64,000 nt of DNA, taken from Pantoea endophytica (GTDB taxonomy: Bacteria > Pseudomonadota > Gammaproteobacteria > Enterobacterales > Enterobacteriaceae). Location of the stretch: positions 434,001 to 498,000 of the forward strand of contig NZ_PJRT01000005.1 of the NCBI RefSeq assembly GCF_002858935.1, read 5' to 3'. The stretch's first letter is position 1. Every line of letters begins with the position of its first letter. Of this stretch, positions 8,182 through 16,099 are shown piece after piece. A program made the translations under genes and the position numbers. The notes under the pieces were generated by a model. The model had not been told where the DNA came from. It did not search any database and was given only the letters and a program-made list of their open reading frames with translations.

Positions 8182-9756
8182 ATGGAAATTTTAGATACCT
8201 TAATGCAGGCGATCGCCACCTATCGCTACATCTTCTGGCCGCTTTTCGGGCTATTGGCGCTAACACTTGGCGTGATCAAATGGTGGGATCAAGTTCGTTA
8301 CTTCTTTTTCAACCTGTTTTGTTCCCTACCGCTCTTTGGCCACATCACCCGTTTGTCGCGTAGCCATGAATCTCGCCGTGCGGGCACCGGCGGACGCATC
8401 TGGCATCCGGCTGAAGAAGCGTTGTGTGGCAAGTTTTATCAATTTCATAGCATTTCAAACCGCGATGCCGATTTTTATCTGCGCTGCGTTAACTATCTGA
8501 ACAAAGTGGATGAGCGGGGCCGCAAACCGACCAGCGTGGTGTTGTGGTTATGCAGTATCGCCCTCGTCATTCTGGAGGCCTTTATCTTTGCGCTGGTACT
8601 TTCGCCATTCATTGCCAACAACATCTCTGCGAACCAGGCGGAGCTGTCGGCGATTGTGGTTTCGGTGCTGATTGGTGTGATTTTAGTGCCCGCAACGCAT
8701 TTAATGGGCACGCAGTTACACAAAAATACGCTGCTGAGTAAAATCCGCTACTGGCATAAAGAAGCGCGTCTGGAAGGCCATGCGCAGGCGTTGGTTAAAG
8801 ACAACCGCGTCTCACTGGAAAACAGCCGCATTGACGATGATGCGCCTAGCTATTTGCAAATGCTTAACCGAGTGAACCACGGTATTGGCGCAAAACCGCA
8901 ATATGTACAAACGGTTGTGACGCTGCTGTTGATCTTCACCTTTGCGGTAGGTGCCTATTTCATTCGCGCGGCAACCATTAATGCCGCCGAAACCCAGGCC
9001 GTCAATGGCACGCCGTTCAGCCAAACCAGCGCGGCGAGCAACGCTTCACCTTTTGAGTTGCCACAGCAAGCGGTGGAAGATAATCAGCAGGCTGATAAGC
9101 AAGCGGCGCAAGAGGTCAGTGACAACCGCGTGTTCGCCTCCAAATTGACCTTCATTATTTTGTCGGTGATTTTCATTGGCGTGCAGATTATCGGTATTTT
9201 GATTGGTTATTACCGTTCTCTGGTCGGCATCGAATCGCGCCTGGCGGCGAAATATATTGGTAATTTTAGTAGCTCTGAAGAGTTTGCCGCGTGGTACGCC
9301 ATGCGCCGTGAGCGCGTAGAGCGTGATGCGCAGGATAAACTGGCATGCTTGCAGAATCGTATGGCGATGCAACGCGCCAGTAGCGCCAGCATTGCACAAA
9401 CTGATGTTCGGACCTTCGACGATTACGTGCGCGGTAAGCAGCGCGATAAAGCACTGGCCGACGATCAGCATCAGCAATTTAACGCCACACGCGCTACCGT
9501 TGCTCCAGAGCGCCCGGTACATCAGCCAGAACCGGCTTTGGTATTTGAACCTACAACGCCAACACCTGCACCGGTGGCACTGGAAACGGCACCTGCTGCT
9601 ATCGCCGATGAAAAGGCGCGCATTGCGGAGTTGGGCGATTTGACAGCCTTAGATGATGAAGAATTGCGTTTGGTGGCTGAGGATTTGGATCTGTCAATGG
9701 AAGCACTGATCAGTCGTCGTAAAGTGCAGCGCGTGCTTAATAAGGCCAGAGGATAA
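8182..9756 (+). CDS. Multispanning inner-membrane protein of unknown function
   Basis: Not recognised. It has five hydrophobic segments at about residues 16-34, 118-143, 155-172, 242-262 and 321-344. A polar stretch lies between helices 2 and 3 regions, a Gln/Ala-rich stretch at 270-315, and the 180-residue C-terminal tail is charged, with a Pro/Thr/Ala-rich linker (PTTPTPAPVALETAPAA) before a terminal helical part rich in acidic residues. The start ATG follows the upstream OmpA-like gene by 15 bases, and the next gene begins within about 5 bases, so translation is probably coupled. Placement between an OmpA-like lipoprotein and a vWA-like periplasmic protein suggests an envelope-spanning complex. 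Confidence 0.7.
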   Translation: MEILDTLMQAIATYRYIFWPLFGLLALTLGVIKWWDQVRYFFFNLFCSLPLFGHITRLSRSHESRRAGTGGRIWHPAEEALCGKFYQFHSISNRDADFYLRCVNYLNKVDERGRKPTSVVLWLCSIALVILEAFIFALVLSPFIANNISANQAELSAIVVSVLIGVILVPATHLMGTQLHKNTLLSKIRYWHKEARLEGHAQALVKDNRVSLENSRIDDDAPSYLQMLNRVNHGIGAKPQYVQTVVTLLLIFTFAVGAYFIRAATINAAETQAVNGTPFSQTSAASNASPFELPQQAVEDNQQADKQAAQEVSDNRVFASKLTFIILSVIFIGVQIIGILIGYYRSLVGIESRLAAKYIGNFSSSEEFAAWYAMRRERVERDAQDKLACLQNRMAMQRASSASIAQTDVRTFDDYVRGKQRDKALADDQHQQFNATRATVAPERPVHQPEPALVFEPTTPTPAPVALETAPAAIADEKARIAELGDLTALDDEELRLVAEDLDLSMEALISRRKVQRVLNKARG

Positions 9757-9760
9757 TCAG

Positions 9761-10597
9761 GTGAAGATCAGCAAATGGTGTTTGCTGCTGTTAGCCGGGG
9801 TGAGTGCCATGGCGCAGGCTGCGGATCGCAACGATATCCCGAGCTGTTATGACTATGCCAAACTCAGTCAATATCGCCCGGCCAACAGCGGTCGTGAGCT
9901 GGTGGTGATTATTGATCAAACGGTTAAAGTGCCGCTGCAGATCAAAAATACCAGTTGGCAGCAGATCATGCGTTTTAGCCAGCCCGGCGATCATGTGGTG
10001 CTGTATCAGTTCTCGGCGTTGCTGCAGAACAATTTCATGCAGCGCTTATTTGATGGACGTCTGGAGCCGCTACTCACGGACAAGAAGATCCGCGACAATC
10101 AAGGCATGGAGAGTTTGAAGAACCTCGACAAATGCCTGAGTGAGCAAAAGCAATATTTCGCGAGCGCAATGGGTGGGTTGATGTCAAAAAGTTTCGCTGA
10201 GAAGGGCGATAACATCGCTAAAAGCGAGATCCTCGATAGCCTGAAACGCATTAGTCACGATCTTGAGCAGGATGAAAACGCCTCACGCACTCTGTTTCTG
10301 ATCTCCGATATGTTGGAAAACAGCGCTTTTGATAGCTTCTACCGCAATAACGCGCTGCGTTTGCTTTCGCCTGAGAAAGCGTTGCAGCAGGTTAAACAGC
10401 AGAATTTGTTAGCGGATTTTGCCGGCGCTAAGGTATTTGTCGCAGGTGCAGGATTGATTGATACCGACGCGAAAAATAATTATCGCTCAGGGAAAATCAT
10501 TCAGCAACTGGAGATATTCTGGCGCGACTATTTTACTGCGTCGAATGCGGAGTTAGTCAGTTTTGGTGCCCCGGCGTTGAACGTGGATTTGCAATAA
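9761..10597 (+). CDS. Periplasmic von Willebrand factor A-like protein
   Basis: Secreted protein of unknown function, third gene of the OmpA-like/membrane-protein operon. The start codon is GTG at 9761. A clear Sec signal peptide (LLLLAGVSAMAQA) is cleaved near residue 20. The core shows a vWA-like layout: a first strand ELVVIIDQTVKVPL where the MIDAS motif DxSxS would sit, and a later strand RTLFLISDMLEN. The MIDAS serines are replaced (DQTVK), so metal binding may be altered or lost. Two cysteines (PSCYD, DKCLS) could form a disulfide. A strong stem-loop follows at 10616-10649, closing the operon. Confidence 0.65.
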   Translation: MKISKWCLLLLAGVSAMAQAADRNDIPSCYDYAKLSQYRPANSGRELVVIIDQTVKVPLQIKNTSWQQIMRFSQPGDHVVLYQFSALLQNNFMQRLFDGRLEPLLTDKKIRDNQGMESLKNLDKCLSEQKQYFASAMGGLMSKSFAEKGDNIAKSEILDSLKRISHDLEQDENASRTLFLISDMLENSAFDSFYRNNALRLLSPEKALQQVKQQNLLADFAGAKVFVAGAGLIDTDAKNNYRSGKIIQQLEIFWRDYFTASNAELVSFGAPALNVDLQ

Positions 10598-10615
10598 GTT
10601 GATCAGTACGATGTG

Positions 10616-10649
10616 TTAAATGCCTCAGTGATAAAACTGAGGCATTTAA
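10616..10649 (+). terminator. Stem-loop after the OmpA-like/vWA operon
   Basis: TTAAATGCCTCAGT pairs perfectly (14 bp) with ACTGAGGCATTTAA around a six-base loop GATAAA. The A/T base of the stem supplies a short T tract. It lies 18 bases after the vWA-like stop and before the minus-strand pseudogene, so it may work in both directions. Confidence 0.65.
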
Positions 10650-10759
10650 TAATAAGCGGCGAAATTAGGTCTTAATTATTTATAGGTCACTTAAAAGATT
10701 TTATGATTGTTGGCCGATTTAACGCGTACGGAGCCAGTCTGATAAGACAGCATTTGTTG

Positions 10760-10952
10760 TTATGGATTAAGTGCAATCGTACGCACTTTATCAACACCTT
10801 CGCGCGTGCAGGTAACAGACGTTCCTTGCAGCTGAGTAGCCGTGGTGCAGGACGGTTCCATAATCGCACCGCTGAAGCTAATCGTGCCATCAGCGGCCAT
10901 CGCCGTTTACAGCATCATCAAGCCTGACAGTAAAAACCAATACTTTACACAT
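10760..10952 (-). pseudogene. Small fimbrial-like secreted protein gene, disrupted in the signal peptide
   Basis: On the minus strand a strong GGAGG precedes an ATG at 10952. Reading on, the sequence codes for a signal-peptide-like stretch (LSGLMML, a TAA stop, then TAMAADG) and continues as GTISFSGAIMEPSCTTATQL with a second cysteine, ending at 10760. ADGTISFSGAIxEPSC is the start of mature type 1 fimbrial-like subunits. The start is in a different frame from the mature part, and the in-phase TAA interrupts the signal region, so the gene looks inactivated. It is about 60 codons in all, much shorter than a full pilin. Confidence 0.5.
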
Positions 10953-10964
10953 ACGCTATCCTCC

Positions 10965-11384
10965 AGAATGTCTAAAAGGATTTTCGTCCTCTTATGCTTG
11001 AACTTTAGAGGATGAGAAGCAACTTGCGAATAATCTTGGTATTTAGGATGCTGGCAGGGTTATGACGGCGGCTGAACGATGTGTATTGGTTGTTTGTTCA
11101 TCCGCCCACCGTCTACTTTCATGCAGGCTTATTAGTTTGCTTGAGCGAATAGTGGAAGTAAACTTGGACTAGGAAAGCCTGAAGTAACTTGATAATCCGT
11201 CGTGATTTAACCATCGAAGGTAATGTCTGTGTATAATGGCTTAAAAAAAGTGAAGTATGTCAAGTTCAGTGCGATCTGCAAAAAAATGCTTTGCTCAAGG
11301 GATGTTACAGGATCTAGGATTATTAGCTTAGATTGGTTAAAAGCAATGTATGTGTTTATATTATTTTTTTAAGGAGATTCTAGC
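10965..11384. other. Intergenic region, boundary into AT-rich island
   Basis: No gene supported. The first part is upstream of the fimbrial-like pseudogene; from about 11000 the composition becomes clearly AT-rich, marking the left side of the ParA/RelA-SpoT island. The promoter of that island should lie here; AAGGAG at 11371 is the ribosome-binding site for the ATPase gene. Confidence 0.5.
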
Positions 11385-12495
11385 ATGTCATCTATAGCCA
11401 TTTTTAATAATAAAGGCGGGGTGGGAAAATCTACAATGACTTATCACTTGGCTTATGCCTTAGCAGAGTCAGGAAAAAAAACATTGATGATAGATTTAGA
11501 TCCTCAGTCTAATTTAAGTCTTTTCGTCCTTGACGATGAGCAGATAGAAGAGATTTGGGATGCAGAAGATCCATTCATTGAAGATTATGAGAAAGCAAAA
11601 TCTGATTCTTCTGATGTTGAATTCAGAAAAATACATAATGCGCCACGATCAATTCATTACATATTGAAACCATCAGAAGATGGTCAGTCAGAAGAACAAC
11701 AACTGCCACCCAGTATAAGAGTTAATAATAACTTACATTTAATCCCGGGTAGGCTGACATTGCATCTGTTTGAAAACAAACTTTCAAAGCAATGGAGTGA
11801 AGCATTTTTGGGGGAACCTCAAGCCCTTCGTGTTATCACAGCCATAAGAAGAATTTGTAAGATTTATACTGAGAAACTCGGCTTTGATGTGATATTGATT
11901 GATACATCTCCGATGTCTAGGTATTTTAAATAAAGTAATAATATCAAATTCAGACGGTTTCTTGATTCCTTGCGCTCCTGATATGTTTTCTGGTTATGGA
12001 ATAAAAAATATAGGGAATGCACTTAAGACATGGAAAAAAGATTTTGATACAATGATGTCATTGCTTCCTAATTCTAAAAAAACGTACCTCCCTAACAAAT
12101 TTGTAAAGTTAATAGGGTATACAATATATAATGCTAAAAAAAGAGAGGATGCATCCAATCCACTTAAAATAGCTAAAGCACATTATAACTGGGCAGAAAA
12201 GCTACCAAATAAAATTTTGGATCATATACCTGAAGAATGCTATGCCCCTATCCATAAAGATACAATAAAGCAATTCATTGGTGGGAATTCCATTATATAT
12301 GGTCATGCTACAATGCCTGCGAATGCCCAAAAATATAAAAAACCTATGTGGCTTCTTCCATCAAGTGATTCCATTTACGATGCCCAGGATAGAAGCACGA
12401 TTAATGGAAGAAGGGATGAATATCTCGCTACTCGTCAAGTGTATACATCTTTTGCTAATGAAGTCCTTTTACGCGTAGAGGAGATTAGTAAATGA
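11385..12495 (+). pseudogene. ParA-like ATPase, interrupted by a one-base frameshift near 11914
   Basis: A ParA/MinD-type ATPase of about 370 residues when both parts are joined. The first part (11385-11933) has the deviant Walker A NNKGGVGKST, the LMIDLDPQSN motif and VILIDTSP. At that point the frame ends as MSRYFK and stops. The adjacent frame continues the family exactly as LGILNKVIISNSDGFLIP and runs to 12495. Removing one T at 11914 turns ATGTCTAGG into AGTCTAGG and restores the canonical DTSPSLG. AAGGAG stands eight bases before the start. The stop overlaps the RelA/SpoT gene start by 4 bases. This may be true inactivation, a sequencing error or, less likely, programmed frameshifting. 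Confidence 0.75.
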
Positions 12496-13154
12496 ATATG
12501 AAAAATGAAGATATCATTCAAAGTATTAATGAACATATTCATGATTATGAGATATTCTCAGATAGGATTGTATCTTATATCACGAGGGATCCTATTCTTA
12601 AAAATAATGTTCACAGCCATAAAAAAAGAACAAAAGACATAGAGCATTTAAATGAAAAAATAACCAGAAAGAATGACAGGCTAAGAGAATTAGGTCATTT
12701 GGAAATTAATAAAGATAATGTAATGGATTTGATTACCGATATTGTAGGTATAAGGATACTTCACTTACATCAAGGACAGTTTGATGCTATACACAAACGA
12801 CTTATGAAGTATGTCGATGATGGCGAGTTGGCTTTATATGAAACTCCCAAAGCTTATACATGGGATCCTGAGTATGCATCATTCTTTAGAGATGAAGGTA
12901 TAACGACAGAGCAAAAAGAAAGCTTCTATACTAGTGTTCACTATGTTTTCAAAGCTAACACTACAAGTAAAATAACATGCGAGGTTCAAGTTAGAACGTT
13001 ATTTGAGGAGGTTTGGGGGGAAATTGACCACGCAGTTAACTATCCAAAAGAAAGTGAAAGTATTTTCATTAAGGAACAACTAAAGGTTTTTGCTAGAATT
13101 GTTGGTGCAGGCACTCGGATGTCGCACTCAATTTTCAAAATACATGAAAATTAA
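12492..13154 (+). CDS. RelA/SpoT-type nucleotidyltransferase (small alarmone-synthetase-like)
   Basis: A 220-residue single-domain protein with the motifs of a (p)ppGpp synthetase fold: KKRTKDIEHLNEKITRK (44-60, ATP/GTP-binding basic region), DIVGIRI (83-89), YTSVHYV (146-152) and EVQVRTLFEEVWGEIDH (164-180). The HD hydrolase, TGS and ACT domains of long RelA/SpoT are absent. Small enzymes of this kind include alarmone synthetases and toxic toxSAS enzymes. It overlaps the ParA-like gene by 4 bases, so the two are translated together and probably act together. Codon use is strongly AT-rich, unlike neighbours, pointing to horizontal acquisition. Toxicity or defence is inferred, not shown. Confidence 0.8.
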   Translation: MNMKNEDIIQSINEHIHDYEIFSDRIVSYITRDPILKNNVHSHKKRTKDIEHLNEKITRKNDRLRELGHLEINKDNVMDLITDIVGIRILHLHQGQFDAIHKRLMKYVDDGELALYETPKAYTWDPEYASFFRDEGITTEQKESFYTSVHYVFKANTTSKITCEVQVRTLFEEVWGEIDHAVNYPKESESIFIKEQLKVFARIVGAGTRMSHSIFKIHEN

Positions 13155-13164
13155 GTTGGCAATT

Positions 13165-13199
13165 AAATCAAGTACAGTCTTTGATTGTGCTTGATTTTT
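13165..13199 (+). terminator. Rho-independent terminator after the ParA/RelA-SpoT pair
   Basis: AAATCAAG-T-ACA pairs with TGT-G-CTTGATTT, followed by further T residues. It starts 11 bases after the synthetase stop codon. Confidence 0.75.
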
Positions 13200-13450
13200 C
13201 CAATAAATTTTTCGTGTATATGTTGTCATTCATTATTAAAATTAAAATTAAAATCGGAATGTTTTTTATAAGGTCGATTGCGTACCTAACCGGTTGTAGT
13301 GAGGCTTCTAAAAAGCAGTCTCTAAAAACAATCCTATCTGAGTTTTTTATGTCTTTTTCTATCAGAAAGCCGCCTCACTTATGCTCTCCCTATAGCATAT
13401 CGTTAAGTCGCTAACCAAATCCGACTACCACCAAGTGGATAACACCTATA
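13200..13450. other. AT-rich intergenic tail of the island
   Basis: No gene supported. A plus-strand frame (13181-13414) is open, but starts inside the terminator, has no ribosome-binding site and a low-complexity Ile/Lys sequence. Composition returns to that of the host near 13440. Confidence 0.4.
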
Positions 13451-13990
13451 CTACAACCCATATTCCCCACACAACAACCCAAATACCCAATCGTTATGCC
13501 ACGCATTTCTCAGCCAGTAACTTTCCCGCAGTTCGCCCTCTAATTTAAATCCGACTTTTTCCAGCAGCCGACGAGAGGGCGTATTGCCTGCGGTGACGGT
13601 GGCGCTCAGGCGTCGGATGCCGCCGTCGCTGAACGCATAGTCACAAATCGCCCGAAGCGACTCGTGCGCATAGCCTTTGCCTTGCGCTTCTGGCGCGAAC
13701 AGAAAGCCGACTTCGGCGCAGTTATTTTCACGATGGATATAGCCGCTGACGCCGATGCGATTACCTGATTGTTTCTCCCGCACCACCAGACACAGCCAAT
13801 GCGCGCTGCGAGGCGACCAGCGCGGCAATCTTGCTGTGAAATCAGCGAGAATTTTTTCTTCAGATTTTGCATCGGCGACGTAATGCATGACGTGAGGCGA
13901 GAGCTGGAGCTGGCGGAAGAAGTCCCAGTCGTCTTCCGCGATCTGCGAGCAGGTGAGTCTGGGCGTATCGAGATGCAGTTTAGCGGTCAC
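13451..13990 (-). CDS. GNAT family N-acetyltransferase, RimJ/RimL type
   Basis: A 179-residue acetyl-CoA-dependent acetyltransferase. It begins with LDTPRLTCSQIAEDDWDFF, the usual RimJ/RimL start, and has the acetyl-CoA-binding region FLFAPEAQGKGYAHESLRAI and the terminal motif NTPSRRLLEKVGFKLEGELR. Substrate unknown; RimJ/RimL relatives acetylate ribosomal proteins or small amines. It stands alone, between the AT-rich island and the sulfur operon. Confidence 0.88.
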   Translation of the reverse strand: MTAKLHLDTPRLTCSQIAEDDWDFFRQLQLSPHVMHYVADAKSEEKILADFTARLPRWSPRSAHWLCLVVREKQSGNRIGVSGYIHRENNCAEVGFLFAPEAQGKGYAHESLRAICDYAFSDGGIRRLSATVTAGNTPSRRLLEKVGFKLEGELRESYWLRNAWHNDWVFGLLCGEYGL

Positions 13991-14034
13991 ATTTCACCTT
14001 CGTTTATGGATGAAAGTGGATCACGTTAAACCAA

Positions 14035-14060
14035 GTCGCCATAAATGGCGACCCTACAAA
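14035..14060. repeat. Palindromic repeat family B
   Basis: GTCGCCATAAATGGCGAC followed by CCTACAAA. It lies between the start of the GNAT gene and the stop of the VOC gene. Same consensus as the copy at 35553. Confidence 0.75.
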
Positions 14061-14073
14061 TGCGCGCGGGGGA

Positions 14074-14922
14074 TCACAACTGGAACCGCAACGCCACACC
14101 AAACGCCTGCTCGGCACCAACAATAATCGCCGACTCTTCTTCGCGGAACGGCACATCACCGAGCAGCAGGCTGGCTTTCACTTTGCGCAGATCCGAGGTG
14201 CGCAAACTCAATCCGGCCATGCGCGCGCTGCCGTCGTAATCAATCGGCAATCCGGCGAAGCGCTGCGTAACGTATTCCGCGGCGGCAAAGCGTACCGTTG
14301 CCACGCCCGCTTTGAGCACAAACGCGCCTTCCTGACAGGCGGTGAGTTTATCGGCACCGAATAAACGGCTGTAGGGCTGAGCAGCGGCGGCGGGATCCTG
14401 CGCCACCACCACGAACTCGACGATATCGCTCACGCCATTCGGATGGACGCGCCACGCGTCCTGCCATACCGAATCCGGTGTGTCGTGCTGACAAAAGAAG
14501 CTGCGGCCGTTCGCAACCAGCGACGGGCGCAATCGCACGGTGCGGAAGCGTGCTTCCTGCTCGGTGCCGTCCGGCAAAGTAACGGGACGGAAAAAGCTCG
14601 CCGGCAGATCGCCGTCGATGTCCTGGCTCTCCAGATAGCGCCACACCGCATCGGCATCCTCAGTTTTCCATACTAATCCGCTGAGGCCAATCGGCGACTG
14701 CCACAAATCCTGGCGCAGATTGCCGCGCCCAGGCTCAAACCCCAACAGCTCCAGATAGTTATCTCCAAAAATCGCCAGATGATTACTGGAGCCGAGCGAA
14801 TGATGGCCGCGCTCGGTCAGCTGAAATCCCAGGCGACGAAACAGCGCGCTGGCGTCATCCAACTGGCTTGCAACATTGATCACCACATGGTCGAGACGTG
14901 GAACAGGTACAGAAATCGCCAT
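14074..14922 (-). CDS. VOC family (glyoxalase-like) protein
   Basis: A cytoplasmic protein with two vicinal-oxygen-chelate modules. RLDHVVINVASQLDDASALFRRLGFQ opens the first, and GDNYLELLGFEPG supplies its metal-ligand region; the second starts near HPNGVSDIVEFVVVAQDP. I start at the ATG at 14922 because AAGGAG lies seven bases upstream. It is the last gene of a long leftward operon, 23 bases after the M20 amidohydrolase. The reaction is unknown: lyase, dioxygenase or isomerase activities occur in the superfamily. Co-occurrence with a flavin monooxygenase and a deacylase suggests a step in degradation of the imported compound. Confidence 0.8.
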   Translation of the reverse strand: MAISVPVPRLDHVVINVASQLDDASALFRRLGFQLTERGHHSLGSSNHLAIFGDNYLELLGFEPGRGNLRQDLWQSPIGLSGLVWKTEDADAVWRYLESQDIDGDLPASFFRPVTLPDGTEQEARFRTVRLRPSLVANGRSFFCQHDTPDSVWQDAWRVHPNGVSDIVEFVVVAQDPAAAAQPYSRLFGADKLTACQEGAFVLKAGVATVRFAAAEYVTQRFAGLPIDYDGSARMAGLSLRTSDLRKVKASLLLGDVPFREEESAIIVGAEQAFGVALRFQL

Positions 14923-14945
14923 CGCTTTTCTCCTTGCTCTCATGG

Positions 14946-16097
14946 TCACGATGCCAGCGCCTGTTGTTGGCGCAGCGTCAGCAGCGCGCGTTGGGCCAGC
15001 TCGGTAAAGTAATGCACCGCCGGTTCCAGCATCGCTTCATCCGGAGCGAATCCGGCGTGATGCAGGCCAAATTCACTGGCGCTGCCGATGCTGACGAACG
15101 CGCCCGGCAGCTGCTGCAGGTAGAAGGCGAAGTCTTCGCCACCCATCTGCGGCGTGCCGACCTGTGTTTGATAGCCTTGCTCTGCGGCCAGATCCAGCGC
15201 GAAATCGGCCCATTGCGGGGTGTTGACCAGCGAAGGCGGACCTTCCTGCCACACCAGCTCCGCCTGTGCGCCAAATCCGGCGGCGATCCCGTTTATCAGC
15301 GCTCTCATTTTCTGCGGGATCTGCGCGCGAATCGCCGCGTTGTGGGTGCGCACCGTGCCTTCCAGTTCCACCGTTTGTGGCAGCACGTTCCAGCTATTGC
15401 CTGCGGTAAAGCGCGTCACGCTGACTACCAGCGACTCCAGCGAACTGAACACGCGGCTCGGCAGCGTTTGCAGCGCGGTGACGATGTGGCTGCCAATCAC
15501 GATGCTATCAATGCCTTCATGCGGACGCGCGGCGTGCGCACCTTTGCCGTTGATAGTGATCTGGAAACGATCAACGTTGGCATAATAGGCACCGCCGCGC
15601 GTCCGCAGCGTGCCGGTTGGCAGATCCGGCGCGTTATGCAGGCCGAAAATCGCCTGCACCTCTTTCAGCGCGCCCGCCGCCAGCAGCTGTTTCGCGCCGG
15701 TAAAAATCTCTTCGGCAGGCTGGAACAGAATGCGCACGCGGCCAGGCAGCTGGGATTCGATGCGTTGCAACTGCTGTGCGACGCCCAGCATCACGCTGCT
15801 ATGCAGATCGTGGCCGCAGGCGTGCATCACGCCCGGCTGTTGGGAGCGCCATACTTGATCGGTTTGCTCGTCGATGGGCAGGGCGTCGATGTCGGCACGC
15901 AGCGCAATCAGCGGTTCACCGTGACCGATTTCTGCCACGACACCGGTTTTCAAATCCAGCGGCAGCAGCTTGACGTTGAGTTCCTGCAACCAGCGGGTAA
16001 GGCGCTCGGTGGTGGCAAATTCCTGATCCGACAGTTCGGGATGCTGATGCAGCTCGCGTCGCCAGCGCACCAGCTGTTGATGGGAAAGATCCGTCAT
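14946..16097 (-). CDS. M20 family amidohydrolase (N-acyl-amino-acid deacylase type)
   Basis: Metal-dependent amidohydrolase, probably removing an N-acyl group from an amino-acid derivative. It shows WRRELHQHPELS, the metal ligands in HACGHDLHS, the catalytic glutamates in FQPAEEIFTGA and the C-terminal ligand in MGGEDFAFYL. The start at 16097 has AAGGA six bases upstream. A close paralogue lies at 28134-29291, and both resemble the SndA-type deacetylase of the Bacillus S-cysteine operon. Three bases separate it from the CMD-domain gene, indicating one transcript. Confidence 0.88.
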   Translation of the reverse strand: MTDLSHQQLVRWRRELHQHPELSDQEFATTERLTRWLQELNVKLLPLDLKTGVVAEIGHGEPLIALRADIDALPIDEQTDQVWRSQQPGVMHACGHDLHSSVMLGVAQQLQRIESQLPGRVRILFQPAEEIFTGAKQLLAAGALKEVQAIFGLHNAPDLPTGTLRTRGGAYYANVDRFQITINGKGAHAARPHEGIDSIVIGSHIVTALQTLPSRVFSSLESLVVSVTRFTAGNSWNVLPQTVELEGTVRTHNAAIRAQIPQKMRALINGIAAGFGAQAELVWQEGPPSLVNTPQWADFALDLAAEQGYQTQVGTPQMGGEDFAFYLQQLPGAFVSIGSASEFGLHHAGFAPDEAMLEPAVHYFTELAQRALLTLRQQQALAS

Positions 16098-16099
16098 GG

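Noticed and set aside
6694-10597. OmpA-like/membrane operon considered as a Zorya system
   Set aside because: The membrane protein is not MotA-like by helix layout, and no ZorC/ZorD helicase or nuclease is present.
13181-13414. Small plus-strand frame after the RelA/SpoT gene
   Set aside because: Starts inside the terminator, no ribosome-binding site and low-complexity product.
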